Notes under the pieces: generated by a model
What the model was told of the DNA's origin: nothing
Seen by the model: the letters and a program-made list of their open reading frames with translations, nothing else
Database searches by the model: none
Shown: piece by piece, positions 37,958 to 50,727 of the stretch
Layout of the letters: each line of letters opens with the position of its first letter
How positions within the stretch are numbered: the stretch's first letter is position 1
Position numbers and translations under genes: made by a program
DNA from: Cyprinodon diabolis
Lineage: Eukaryota; Chordata; Actinopteri; Cyprinodontiformes; Cyprinodontidae
NCBI GenBank assembly: GCA_030533445.1
Contig: CM060081.1
Span: 37,502,111-37,566,110, forward strand
Reading direction: 5' to 3'
DNA length: 64,000 nt

Positions 37958-40900
37958 TTATGAAGCAGTTTCAGTTTCCATGTCATCAGTGTCGTCACCA
38001 TCAGAACGGCAGATCTCCTCCAAGGCCAACTCTGACAATACAGAAGTAATTCATGTAAGATTAAACAGCCAATACTCTGCTGCTACAGGCAGCAGAAATA
38101 AAAAGGTCAAATAAGGATTTTTAAATATAAATTACTGCATTTTAATGATTATGATCCAAGGCAAACAATACTTGATAAAATGTATTTGTTCACCACAAAG
38201 AGGATTTCTAGCTTTGTCATGCAAACAAGTCATCAACAAAATAAACTCTGGATTATTAAACCACTTTATCCAAAGACAAACTCTCGGTTTAAAGGGGTCG
38301 TAGAATGCAAAACCGAGCTTACATTGTCTTGGAAGAATAACGATAGTTCAGTGGGTAAAATGGACGTACAGAGAAGTTCAAACCCCGTCGACACCTCCTT
38401 TCTCTGCAAATCTCACAAATCTAAACTTCCACCATAAAACGGGTGAATCCAAATGAAGCCATGAGTTGACATAAACTTGGAGATGTTGCCTTATTTGTAC
38501 TTTTGTGTCGACTGCTGGGCCGCTGACTGGACCTCAGCAGAGATCCATGAGCCCCCCATCCTCAGAAAAGGAGGGGTCCGGTAAGGCAGGCGGGGGAAAC
38601 ACGGGGCCGCGTGTGTCCAGGCTACAGTCAACAGGCTGGGTTTGGTCGCTCCGTCCCCCGCTGGCGCCCTGTCCGTGTCCACCGGGGTTCGTTCGTTGGC
38701 TCGTTTCGTGTGCCGGGTGTGTTTCAACTACGTCCTACACTGTAGTCGACCAAAATTCCGGACGATTTTGAAATTCCCCCCGGACATTTTTTTAGGTATG
38801 AAAAGTAGAACATGTCCAGGAAAAAAGGGACGTCTGGTCAACCTTCCATATCGACAATTTGATGTTTAAGTGAGTGAGTGCTTGTTGCTATGATAAGTCT
38901 TTGCTCAGCAGCTTCTCTCAACCGTAAACCAACCAATCAGTGCATAGCTCATCTAAATATTAATGAGCATACCATAAAAGGAAGAAAACCTGTCATATCA
39001 TTCTAGGGCTTTTAACCAGGCTTGCATTAGGGCACATAGAACAGCAAATATGCCATTTTCAATCCAACCAATGTTACACACCCTATTCACAGACCTTAAC
39101 GACCAGCACCAAATACCCTATAGAATCATTCTATGACCCCTTTAAAGCTCAAAGAGTATCTATGTTTTGTGTCCATCTACCTTCGCTGTCACTCAGCTCA
39201 GGAATCTTGATCAACGTTTCGCGCACAGAAGGGATCATCTGGTCATACATGTGCAACACTGGCCTGCAGCTTTCAGAGAAGCTCCTATGATGCAGCAGCA
39301 GCCAATGAAGAAGCAGCAGACATTCTCTGAGGAGAGCTGATGCTGTATCGCTCCAATCAGGTGAGCAGGCCACTGAATAAAAGAAAAATTTAATTGTAGG
39401 AACTAACTGTACGCTTAAGAGAATCCCTCTTTTCTTCTCCAAACTTACCTGATGGTTGCTCTTGAGAACCACGAAGATCCAACCACTGACGATGGAAAAT
39501 TATTACAACTACCTGAACCAACTGCGAAGGAAAAACAGTATATTGAAATATATGTATCGTGGAAAAAGCAGATTATTTTTCAAGAATCAGAGAGAGTAGT
39601 TAACCTCAGTATAACACTGGCAGGGACTCTGCTCGTTTTTTGTCCAGCTCTCTGTCCTCTGAGTCACTCTGCTCAACAAACGCACAACCTACAGACATTG
39701 AATCTCTGACATTAGCTGGGGTTTCAGGAGGGTTCACACACTTCTTTCACATTAAAACTGTTATTGAGTTCATTTATAAAGGGTTATAAAATATACCTCT
39801 TGTTTCCATGTATCAAATTAAAAATGTATTTGTGTCACCTGCAGGTCCAGCAAAATCAAGTCTGTACAGGTTGCTCTGGTGTCTGGTCTGGTCCTGATCA
39901 AATGGAACAACTTAAGGAAAATACAGGTATCTGCAGCAAAACAGTGGAGAGAAACAGTGAAATCAAACTCCTTTTATAACATGGATGGAATTTTATGAAA
40001 GCAAAATAAGTGCACAACAAGGGTAGATACTGAGTGAGTATGTCCCATCAGAATTGCATCAGAAGTCACTTGAGTCATTTTGTTAGAGTCTCACCATGCT
40101 GGGAGCAGAGCTGTTTGGCCAGTGATGGATGGTCAGACATGGCTGTGAGAACAGAGACACACTCTGAAACCATTTGCACCCTGGTGTCTTGTGATAAACA
40201 CAGACATACCACCTGCAGCACAGACTGCAGCCTGAGAAAAGAGAGGAATGAAACCACATTCATCACTAAAGCATAACATTAGGAATATAGCAGGTTTATA
40301 GGAAAGAAAATAAATCTAATAAATATGCAGGAAGTTCATTCTAAGCTGCATTACCTGATGATTAATACAGAAACAAAAACAAATCAAACCTTCTAAACCT
40401 ACTCTTAATAATAAATGAATAATAAATGATTATGCCTATGATTCTATATATTTGGGAGGGGTTTCCTTAACAACACTGAAGTGGTTTAGATTTGATCTTA
40501 AATCATTTAATAACAGACAAATTTTACTCCACTCTTAAAAAGCAATAATAAACTCTTCTTGGCTTTCAAAAATAGCTTAATTACACAGTATAGCTCAATA
40601 TTAACCTCTACATTTAAGGAACAGGTATACTTTTTTTTTTAATCTTTCATAATGCTGTTATTCAGCAAACAAATTATTATACCAAAGGCAGCTTTTATTT
40701 ATTACTTTATTTGTGCTAATTACCCTAACATTGTTCTGTCTACAAGTAAACTAAAACTTGCAAACAAATCGAATGTGATGATAGTTGTACCTCCAATACT
40801 GTTGGAAAGAAATGACTAGAAGCGACAAACCGGAATGGAGGGAGACTTTTATACAAGCCCTCCACCAAGGATTCCTGTTCTGCATATTTGAGTTTCTATT

Positions 40901-43900
40901 ATAGCAGCTGAATGATTGTGAGCATCAATAGCAGCTCATTCAAAGCCTGTTTTAAAGCATTTATTTCTAACTTTGTAACTGCATCGGGGAATGCAAACTG
41001 CAAACCGAAGGAGGCACATAACATACTGGAAGCATTGTTGCTAAGCAACGAGGCAGATCAGGTATGATCTCAGTTCTTTTACCACTGCTGTTGGGGCTTA
41101 TTAGGTCCAAAGACACAAAAGTTTTCAATAGTTCGGTCAGATCTAGGGCAGTTCATATCCACAGCACAATAGTTTGTTTAGAAAAGGACTGAAACCACCC
41201 AGTCATGTTGGTTGGTTCAGATTAAACAGAACCGGAATAAAGGCAAGAAGCTAGGGGGAAACAACCTCCTTACTATTTAAAACCAAATGTAGGTGTGAAT
41301 ACTAAAAATAAACAAGTCTTTTAATAAAGTTCATATTACTTTAACTGTATCAGAGTCTACATTGCCTCTTAAGTCCTCACAGTCTGAATATTTTCAATAA
41401 CTATTGCTGCATCTCTGGGCTGTCGGTAAATATAGACATAAAATAAAAACAGCTCATATAAATGTACCTGTCAGAATGAGCGGGCGGAGTCCTTTTTATG
41501 AGGACACATATAGTCTTCAAAGCATTTAGGGTGAGTTTCTCTTTCTGGGCACTGTTACCACTGACACGGACGTCACACAACCGGAGCAGTGACTGCAACA
41601 AGGCATTCTGGGAGCAAAGACCCACATGTCCATCAGAGCAATCGCTCTACAAAAAGACAAATTAATGCTTTATTAATGAGAATCAGCGGTTGTAAAGCTT
41701 TATTTTAAAGTTATGCCTGATTTTCATGTACCTTTTCTGTAGTTCTCCTCAACAACACTGCTTCCACCACCTGAAGAGCAGTTTATAAAAGCAAAATATA
41801 TCAGAATATATAATTAACCCAAATGTGTTCAACATCATTCCCTCTTTAAGATCCCATTACCTCGTTGCTTTGGGCCAAAAGTAAGTAAAGAATCTTAAGT
41901 GCTACCAAACCAGTGTCCTCCACACTGAAACCTGTGACACTAGCCTCATCTGGTCTCCCCAGCTCATGAGAAACACTTTGGCATTTTGGGAGCGATATGG
42001 CAGCCGTGGAGTCCGACCCACGGATGCCAGCAGAGGAGCCGCGAAGAGAGTCCAAAGTGGAACAGAGCTGAGAAAGATGTAGATCTAACAGAGGGAGAAG
42101 GAAGACTGCTCCTGGGCATGACCTGCAAATAAAACAAACATTTATTTTTATTTTATTCTCAGACTAATGTCTAGCAATATCAAAGGCAGAAAAATGAAGT
42201 TACTGAACAAAAAGCATTTAGTTAAGCAGAAAACCAAATAAAGAGATGCAGTAAAAAGCTACATCCCAACAGCTGTGATTCAATGATGCTTTTACAACAC
42301 TTTACCACAAGAGGGCTCTGTTGCCCACAAAATATTTGAGTGATGTAACAATTTCTGGGCCCAAATCCTTCAGTTTGTATCCAGACAGTCTAGTAGCGCT
42401 TTTGGAAAGGTAAAAGTCTGCCAGACTACCTGTTATCTGTATTGCTGAATGTGGTGGTTATTGGACTCTGACTCAGAGTGCCAAGTCTGGCTGCAGCCAA
42501 GCTTTGGACCAAACTCAGGGGAGCTCTGGGGACTTCGACGGCGCCGGCACCATCCAGGGGATCAGAGTGGAGCTGAGAGCCACTGGACAGCTGACTGAAC
42601 ACAGTGACATGAAACAACAAGTCATTCATTAGCATTACATTTTCAGGAAAACTGACACTAGTTCTATATCCAGCAAAAAATAGGCTGCAGGCGTTATTTC
42701 CTAAAACGTTATATCTAAATTATAAACCTTTAAACATAAAAATTTCTGAAAAGAATTAAATATCATTGATACAACCTTTAACCTTCTGAACGTATTCCAA
42801 AACATAAAAATCTGCCTTCTTCACTGTGCCTTCCCTAAAGCCTCAGCAACTATGTAATGTGGAGTTCTCAGTTTGTGGGTACGGCGTTTACCTGAATTCA
42901 GCCACAGTCATGGACAGCAGGTGTGAGAGGCCGAGGCTGCTAGGAAGTAATGGCTGCTGTAACAGCAGACCAAGCAGGACGCCTCCTAGAGGAGAACACC
43001 GAACCACAGCATGTGAAGAAAAGTCCTTCCTAACGGCGCCTCTCAGTTAGAAAATAACAAAATAGTAATTCATTAAATATTTTAACGACTCAATGGCAGT
43101 TCAATTTCTGGCTTACAGCTAATGGTAAACAAATTCTTCAATAAAAAAAATAAAAAAAGAAGAAAATTCTTCACATATGGATTCAATTTTTTTTATTCAA
43201 ATCTTTTCTGTATTATTACAGAAAAGATTTGAATGAAAAATATTGAATCCATCTGTTTTAAACTGTCCACAGCATGTGTGCTTTACTTTTTGAACTGAAT
43301 CACTTTTACTATTAATCAGGGTTCGCACAGAATAATGCAAGTTCAATTCAAGACTATTTAATTTTCACTTGAAATAAAAGTTAAGACCAACTTCACAATA
43401 AACACAAGACAAACTGGGTAGCGAGAAATTTACCCAAATGTTTATCTCAAAGCAATGATTTAAATTACTTTTTGGCCCAGTAGAAATGTTTAAAATTCTG
43501 AAAAATTTTCATCTAGGAGGAGACTTAAAAACAAACAAATAACAGATATATGTTTAACTTCTGAACTGAATTCATGAACTTTGATAGCCTATTGTCGTTG
43601 AATTTACACTTCCCAACATTGCCCAGATAAAATGTTAGCAGGGCTGCAACATCGTTTTTTTTTGTTCCGCTATCTGAACGGAACCAATAATGGTTACAAG
43701 AAGCTGTTCAGTAAATGTAAAAAAAATATATACTGTCAATTATCTGAAATGGGGCTGCTCAGTGTGGCAGTGCGTAGCACTGCTGCCTTGCAGCAAAAAG
43801 GTTCCGGGTTAAATTCTCAACCCGGGGTGTTTTGCATGGAGTTTGCATGTTCTCCCTGTGCATGCGTGGGTTCTTTCCGGGTACTCCGGCTTCCTCCCAC

Positions 43901-46900
43901 AGTATAAAAACATGACTGTTAAGTTAATAGGCTTCTCTAAATTCTCCTTAGGTGTGAGTGTGTGTGTGAAAGGTTGTTTGTCCTGTTTGTCTCCATGTTG
44001 CCCTGCGATGGACTGGCGACCTGTCCAGGGTGTACCCCGCCTCTCGCCCATTGACTGCTGGAGATAGGCACCAGCACCCCTCGCGACCCCCGCTAAGATA
44101 AGCGTGATGAAAAATGGATGGATGGATGAATAGGGGTTACAAAAATAGATTTTTTTTATGACTTGGTAACAATTAAGAGCTATGAATGAGTGATTTAAGC
44201 CATTTTTAAACCCATTAAGGTCTTAGTTTTATATTAAAGAATTCAATCCTTTTAAGACTTTTTTAGGATCCGCAGGAACCATGATTCATTTTTCACTTTA
44301 ATGAGATGGTCCTGTAAATACTACACATTCAGCTTTTATATGTTGTTGTTTTTTTCCTCTTTTAAATAGTATAGTATGTTGTTTTTTTTCTCCTGGCCTG
44401 CGTTATTTTAGATGAATTTATAAATATTTTAGTAGCTTAAATAACAGTTATCCTCGAGTTGGAGCAGCAAATTCTGTCTTACGGAAACACTAATTGGAAC
44501 AATCATATCTGTCCTCACTAATAAACACAGAAAGATTGACTGCAGTGTCTCTCTGGACACTAGAGACAAACTTTGATGAAACTGTTGAGTGGGACATAAT
44601 CCTAATACTGATGTAGAATGATTTTGCTCTGAAATTGGGCCTCTCTTTGAAATGAATATATATTCTTACCCGACTCAGACTGGTATCAGAGGCAATTAAT
44701 GGGATGCATTAATTTGGGATGTCAGATCAGGACATCCCAAATTAATGCAGTTTAGTCAGGTAATACAAATTTGTTTAGCCTATTTTCACAACTAACACAT
44801 TTTCCACAATCCTCTTGGGTGCAACATTATAAGATGCATATATTTTCACATCGCTTTCTGAATAAGTAGCACAGCTGTGTCATTACACAGCTGACTTTAG
44901 ATGCAGGGGGCAGCTGTGCAGAGGAACAAACCTTGGTGCTGCATCTGTGGAGGCCTGACAGACAGGAAGGGGTCTGAATGAGATATTTCATGTCCATCAC
45001 TGGATCTGCTGCTGGATACTCCTCTGTCTGCTGCTGCATCAAATACACAAAATTTGGTGTTAATAGTTTACTGTTTCAGGATCTTTAAGATGTTCCCACT
45101 GATCTTGTGACTCACATTCTCTCCGGGTTTTCACTGGCGTCATTCGAGATGAAATCTGCGCTCCAAACACCTCCTTGGTGATGAAACCATTTCCTTTTGG
45201 AGAGGAGGAGGAGGAGCTGCCAATCACTTGCATCTGGGGGAGAGTGCTGAGTACTTTAGGACTAAAATAAAAAGGGAAAAACAGGACAGCAGTCAATCTC
45301 AAGAAGGGTGAGAAACTATTTGCCGGTATGTCACACAGTCAATAAGAGCTGAATGTATATAAAAAAAATAAAGATGGCTGCAATTATCTAGAAAATTAAA
45401 AGAAATTGACAGTAAAAAAAAAAAATTATATATGCAGCTGAAAATGAAACATTTCATCATAAGATCTGATGTCAATGATAGAGATGCTCACCTATTCCTA
45501 GCCAGAGGAGAGGCCGTCTTGTTTTTGTCTGAACTGAGAAGTTTGGTTTTCATATCATTGATTTCTGCTTCTTTAAACTGCAGCTCAGACTGCAGAGACT
45601 GAACCTGCATAGAGTAAACATACGATGGAGTAGCTGTGAAGTATGAACATGTCCACATCCTTCACAAGAGTTACCTTCTTGTTAAGCTCCTTCTCCCGGT
45701 CACTGTGCTCCTTCTGCCTCTGAGTCTCCAATATAACCTGGTTCTGTCTTTCAGCTTCCTTCTCTTGTTGGGCCGCTTTTAGAGAGTCTCTAAGGACGCG
45801 GATCTCACCACTCTTCAGTAGGATCTCATCCTCCACTTCTTTTAACTAATAACATACACAAAACTCATATTTAAAACAAACAGAGGACAGTGAAATGCTA
45901 AATACCCTTTTTAGCTACACCCTTTTTCAAAGAGCACTTAACAAGTGTTACCTTTTAATTTGCAAACTAGCTTCTCTGTGAAGCATTTTACCGATTTAAT
46001 TCATATGAACTTTTGAAAAGCCCGTAATCTAAGAAAATAGATTGACCTAGCTACGCTATAATTTTCAGGCTTTCAGTTGTAACTAACAAAGTGACATATA
46101 AAGCAGTTAATAGAAACATTACAGTCAAGATGTTTCTATAGGAGACATTTAGTAAGATCAGAACGTCTAACCTTCCTCTTCAGCTCTGCATGCTGGGCCT
46201 CCAAACACCTGTAGGAGTCATCTTTGCCTGACCCAAACTGCTGCTGCAGGTTACCTGAACACAAATAAGACCCTGCTTCATCCAATTGTGCAACAAAAAA
46301 ATGTATACAGGAAAAATGTATTTGACTTTTATGCTCTTTCCTTATGCAGACTGCAGCTGTTCATGGGTGGCTTAACATGGTGGTCAGCATCCTGAAGGTC
46401 CAGAGGAACAATCGGCTCGTTGGACCATCTTTAATGGATCTTGATAACTTAATAACTGACTACAAATGATAAATAATGTTTTTTTAGGTTTAATTGGGTT
46501 TTCAGTTTTATATATGGGATTATCAACCTCCATTTGAAGAGAATGTTTATTTTATTTCCATTTTAAAACCTAAAGATACAAAAAATAATAACAATATGGC
46601 TTCTATAAAAATGTCAAAATTTAATAGGAAAATGTGTTTACTATTTTTAAAAAAATCTATAATATGGGTGATAACTAGAGCAGCTTTTTTTTTTTACTTA
46701 CTTTATATGGAGTGGCTCCTAAGACATAAAGTTGGACTGTGGGCAGAAAAACCTCTTTGGATTATAAAGGTTGAAGACTGATGTCTTAGCATCACTCCAT
46801 CTACTGTTTGATTATGATTTAATAATAGATAGAATTCTGATAGCTTTGTTTTTTTTAAATCTTACTTTTAGATTCCCTTTACAATCTCTGCTTACAGAGA

Positions 46901-47861
46901 CAGGGAACGGAGATCAAAATTGCAAAAGTATGCAGAGGAAACAGGTTCAAATGAAAAGATTGTATGCAGTAAAAAAGAAGTGTGTAAAAAAAATCCATCT
47001 ATCTGGTCCGGTCATCTCTTTTTATTTTAGATTGTTAGGATTATTTTATGGACGATGTGAGAGTCTGTTTAAACCCAAATTATACCCAACAGATTGCGAG
47101 TCAGAACTAATGTTTTCCTAAGTAGTTTATCTAATTAGGACAATTCCTTCTGTCACGAGTAATAGTCTTCTACATGATGCATGTGGCAAAAATCTGGGAA
47201 TGGAATGAGAGCAGCGTCCTTGATCTGAGAACATGGTGTAATATTTTGATAAGGCTGGAGCCATGGATGTCTCCTCATCTGCAAAGGTTATGATGTAATG
47301 GCGTGGCATACTGGAGTGGCTTCTCCAATGAGATAAGAGCCTTCAAGCGCTTCCTTCTGTAACCCAAAGCAACTTCTCTGGTTGTCATGTCTTATGGTTA
47401 TTTAATAAATATATGTTATGTAGTGTTATTTAAGGAGTTTGTCCCGAATGATCTCTTCTCAGGAAAAGAGCAGGAGAGAAAGCTTCAAGGTGTAAAAACA
47501 CAAAGCTTTCATTTACAAGGTAGATGATTACTTCTGCATGTAACTCACCAAGATTTTCCCTGCTGTGTCTTCCAGCATCTCCTCTGTATATCGCAGACTT
47601 GATCTGTTTGCTCTGGTTGTTCTCAGATTTGTTTTGCCCTGGAGAGGATGGCCAAGTGGACCTTACCCCTTCATTGCTTGGCTTGGAAACTGGTTTAGGC
47701 GCTGCTACAGCTGATGTGAAGGCTTGGGAGGCGATGATGTCTAGTTCATTTAAGTCATCTTGGGTGAACTCCTCATCATCTCCAAACGGGTCATCAAAGG
47801 TAACTGGTGTCACAACATCCTGGTTTAGGCCTCGGAGACGCTTTGTGGGAGGGCCATTCAT
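37958..47861 (-). CDS. atrip: ATR-interacting protein, 17 coding exons, 772 aa
   Basis: Minus-strand coding exons, in transcript order: 47861-47549, 46254-46172, 45845-45675, 45604-45492, 45261-45116, 45033-44932, 42985-42892, 42594-42430, 42122-41861, 41770-41732, 41646-41468, 40231-40095, 39930-39839, 39688-39605, 39521-39449, 39372-39181, 38031-37958. All have AG/GT borders. The lengths sum to 2319, exactly 773 codons with the stop; human ATRIP is 791 aa. Residues 22-44 (FDDPFGDDEEFTQDDLNELD) are the acidic RPA70-binding checkpoint recruitment motif. A coiled coil of about residues 110-215 includes ILLKSGEIRVLRDSL and LQSLQSELQFKEAEIND-type stretches. The rest is helical, HEAT-like: GLLLQQPLLPSS, PGAVFLLPLL, IRTRPD, FHRQWLDLRG. 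It ends in the acidic SDSEELALEEICRSDGDD. Known role: obligate partner that carries ATR to RPA-coated single-stranded DNA. The ATG is the first codon after the exon-2 acceptor. The least certain point is the acceptor at 45033, which lies in a CAGCAGCAG run and could shift by one or two codons in frame. Confidence 0.95.
38289..39145. mobile_element. TTAA-site MITE in the last atrip intron
   Basis: The ends are inverted: TTTAAAGGGGTCGTAGAATG on the left and its complement, with one mismatch (G/A), on the right at about 39126-39146. Both abut TTAA, the target of piggyBac and Kolobok transposons. The 0.86-kb element has no transposase. Its middle (38500-38770) is GC- and CpG-rich, which explains two overlapping frames of 78-88 aa that are not genes. 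It fills most of the intron between coding exons 16 and 17. Confidence 0.75.
43179..43250. repeat. Inverted repeat of about 34-bp arms in an atrip intron
   Basis: The left arm starts GGATTCAAT and includes ATTCAAATCTTTTCTGTA; the right arm is TACAGAAAAGATTTGAAT and ends ATTGAATCC, with a TTAT loop. A T/A-run length difference is the main mismatch. It may be a tiny fold-back element. Confidence 0.85.
43751..44130 (+). repeat. SINE-like repeat with tRNA-like head and (GATG)n end
   Basis: The head contains AGCACTGCTGCCTTGCAGC followed by GGTTCCGGGTTAAATTC, resembling a tRNA B box with its polymerase III promoter context. The body includes GGACTGGCGACCTGTCCAGG and CTGGAGATAGGCACCAGC, and the copy ends in GGATGGATGGATG. 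The same block recurs in reverse at 13619-13915 and in decayed form near 27460-27640 and 63580-63780. I recognise it as a common fish interspersed repeat but cannot give its family name. It lies in the atrip intron between coding exons 6 and 7. Confidence 0.7.
44706..44748. repeat. Perfect 18-bp hairpin in an atrip intron
   Basis: GCATTAATTTGGGATGTC (44706-44723), a 7-base loop AGATCAG, then the exact complement GACATCCCAAATTAATGC (44731-44748). It lies between coding exons 6 and 7. Confidence 0.9.
46255..47548 (-). other. atrip intron 2
   Basis: The intron between the RPA-binding exon and the first coiled-coil exon. It holds two overlapping plus-strand open frames (46494-46781, 46771-47121) and a stretch near 47180-47420 ending in AATAAATATA. 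It may be an old retroelement insertion, but I recognise no domain and the frames are rich in Phe, Lys and Ile, as AT-rich DNA gives by chance. Confidence 0.35.
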
Positions 47862-47862
47862 G

Positions 47863-50254
47863 CTGTGGGGAGAAAAGCAGCAGATGGGTTGACCAACTGG
47901 AGTCTGACTAAGTCTGCTAAATTTCATTATCTGTTGGTTTGCCTTGCTGCTGCTCTAAAAACTTTCTTTTATCAGTTGGATGCAAAAGTGTTTAAACCAC
48001 CTGGATGGGGCACAAAGACATTTCACTATAGATGTAAGCTCCTGAAAAATCTGTGTGTATGTACATTATATATACATAGACACATGAAGAATAATGAATT
48101 CTTCAATCATGAATGCAATTTTGTTCACAATAAAAACATGTGCAATAAGTCCTCTATAAAAGAGTCACTTGTATGCAAAATTATACCCTATAGTCAAAGG
48201 CGGCATTTAGGTTGTGAATACTGATACCATATTTACCTGGTAGAACTATCTGACCATACTGCCCCCCCACCCCAACATATTGGGACTTCCACCTGAAATT
48301 AATACCTGTATTAACAACATCTTTCAAACAAAAAAATCCCGGATCCAGATGGTAATCTGGATCACCACCAAAATTTAATGGATTGTTCCTTGAACTAAGG
48401 TGGACCTTTGGTAAAAATTGCTGCTATTGTTATGCTGTTCACAGACAGACAAACTCTCCTAAAAATATAACTTCCTTGGCAGAGGTAAAAATAAAGGGTC
48501 AGGTAAACCTTTAAAAATAGAAACAATTATATATTTTTATATAATACTATAACAATAATAACTTCATATATAGCATTTCCTAATAATATGTAGCTTTAAC
48601 ACTAGTAGCAACATACACCTGCCAAATGCTGTATTGAAGCTGCATACATACTGTTTAGAAAAGTATGTTTGTTTGTCTCATAATCTAATTTAGTTCTCTA
48701 AAAATTGAGTATTGGTCCATCATCATTACTACAAAGACAGCAGTAGTTACAATAGCGTTTCTCTGCAGTCATATGTAACAATACATAGTATTAAGGTAAT
48801 ACAAAAGGAGTAGACTGGTTATAAAAAGTGAACCTATTAAAACATCCCTTCCAACAAGATCAACATTCAAGGGCCTATTATCGCGCAAAATCAACTTCGT
48901 CAGGCTTTTAACTTAGCTATAATTCTATTCTTTTACCAGAATCATGCATGAAGTGGCATTTCATTTGATTGATGCATATCTTGCTGTCTGAGCAGCAGCC
49001 TCTCCCTCACCTGTGAAAATGAGCAGCTAGAGAGTATCTGCACAGAGCTAGGCTCCCTCCAGGAAGCACCTACCTTAACTGATCTGTGCCAGCAGTCAAA
49101 ACAAATGATCTCTTTCTCCCCATCATATAGGGGTGATATGAGGTAGAGCGCAATGTTTTCTGCTATAAGTTAAGACCAAGTGTCTCTTTTAGCAGCACAG
49201 AACAGCTGCTTTTGTTTTAAACCTAATATTTAAGTCCTGGAAATCTGTTTTTGGTCCTTTGATCTCGAATTTTGTTCAGGTTTCTGAAGTGCTGAGATAT
49301 GGCGAAAGGATTTCCTTTAAATGCAAGTGTTTTTTTTCAGGTCTGGAAGAAAACGACTATATTTTAAAACAAATAAGAAAACCAATGGAGTTCTAAAGGC
49401 ATTATTTTGTTATGCATTTGCCTACAGCATGGTATAATAGAAGACAATATGCAGAAGAAATATTGTAACAAAATCCAAGATGAGAGTCTTCAAAGCTTTC
49501 ATCTTATTATTGCATTAATTGCAATAAAATTCACTGTTTTTTTTTTATGCAGTCTTAAAAAAGTATCTTTTTCTTTGGAAGGCAAACCATATCTGAGTTA
49601 AGTCTTGACTTTATGCTTTTTTATTAACAGCATAAGTAAACATAAAAAGAACTTATCTTTATCACAGATTGAAAATATTCAAATATTAACTTAGTTTTCA
49701 ACAAAATATCAAAGGACAGATTTTGTTTTATACTTCAAGTCACATTCTAAGCACAAAAAGCTACACATTCATTTCAAATATCTTTGCATATCAACCAGTC
49801 TGTAGATGTTTTTTTTTTGTGTGTCTGTTTTGACATCAAGCTCCATTAAAAATGTTGCCATCTTAGTAACTGAGAAACACATAATCTATCTTTAAGGAAA
49901 ACTCATATCAGTTGTGTAGAAGTGCAGAATGTGCTGCTTGATGGGAAGTTATTCATACCAAAAACATATTCCTTAAACTATTAATAACGCCAGCTTTACA
50001 TAAAGACTTTAATCTAAACGGTAGACATCGAGTAGAACTTTCTTACTTTAGGCTGCCTAACATTAGTTGCCGGTCAGTTGAGGAAAAATTATCCTTTGTG
50101 TTAATTTTAAGCTAAGAAGGATGTGACGTCAAAATGAAGCAGCTCCCTACAGCGGGATGCGATTGACTTCAATTTACTTTACATTAAAATAAAATAAAAC
50201 ACACAAAAAAACTATAAGAAACACGAGTTGAATAATGATGTTATGACTCTTTAC
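47863..50254 (-). other. atrip intron 1
   Basis: AT-rich sequence between the candidate non-coding exon and the ATG exon. Short open frames on both strands have no recognisable domain. No transposon with clear ends was found. Confidence 0.5.
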
Positions 50255-50345
50255 CTCGTCTCTTGGTTTCACTATCCGTGCTGCTGCTGTAGCTCCTTGG
50301 AAGCTATTGCTAACTACCCAATGTGAGGTTAGCCTGCTAAGCTAA
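50255..50345 (-). other. atrip: atrip probable non-coding first exon
   Basis: On the minus strand, sequence from about 50345 ends in ACGAG|GTAAAGAG at 50255. The next acceptor in phase with a gene is CCCACAG at 47863, one base before the atrip ATG. No ATG lies in the stretch, so it would be pure 5' UTR. The 5' limit is a guess; transcription probably starts between 50345 and 50520, below the CCAAT boxes. Support comes only from splice signals, position and promoter-like flank. Confidence 0.5.
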
Positions 50346-50522
50346 CAAAGCTAGCTGGTAAATATCTTTCACCGCGTTATTCAACACAATATTATTATGG
50401 TCCCAATTGTTTTAGTGCGACTTGCTACAGCGGTTGTTGTTGCAAGTTATGTCAAAAATAAGTTAATGAAACAGCAAAACTGAATAGAAACAAAAAAAGA
50501 CAAGAGAGAAGAAATTATAATA

Positions 50523-50575
50523 CCCGCCCCCGTAAATCTGACCAATCACGAACCAGCTGGACGATCTGACCAATC
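50523..50575 (-). promoter_or_regulatory. atrip: atrip promoter elements (paired CCAAT boxes, GC box)
   Basis: Two inverted CCAAT boxes sit 28 bases apart (plus-strand CCAAT at 50542-50546 and 50570-50574). Both lie in the repeated context GACCAATCAC. A GC box (CCCGCCCCCG) is at 50523-50531. They are about 200 bases upstream of the candidate exon 1 and no TATA box is seen. Paired NF-Y-type boxes are common in TATA-less promoters of replication and checkpoint genes; binding here is inferred. Confidence 0.5.
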
Positions 50576-50645
50576 ACTGACCTCCCTTCACTTGCGTTGG
50601 TCCTCTACAAACCTGTACTGAAGGCAAACTATATTAAACGCGAAA

Positions 50646-50727
50646 AGAATAGAATAGAATAGAATAAAATAGAATAGAAATTAATTGCATAGAAGAGATT
50701 GGAATAGAATAGAATAGAATAGAATAT
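50646..50727. repeat. (GAATA)n pentanucleotide repeat
   Basis: Two blocks of GAATA units separated by a degenerate middle, just upstream of the atrip promoter elements. Confidence 0.9.

Noticed and set aside
38491..38869. GC-rich frames of 75-88 aa on both strands
   Set aside because: They are inside the TTAA-site MITE and overlap each other; no homology recognised.
44877..44931. Extension of atrip coding exon 6 past 44932 in the frame open from 45048
   Set aside because: That frame is out of phase with both neighbouring exons. Only the donor at 44932 joins in frame to GGVLLGLLLQQPLLPSS.
46494..47121. Two plus-strand frames of 95 and 116 aa inside atrip intron 2
   Set aside because: AT-driven composition, no recognisable domain, and no splice partner on that strand.
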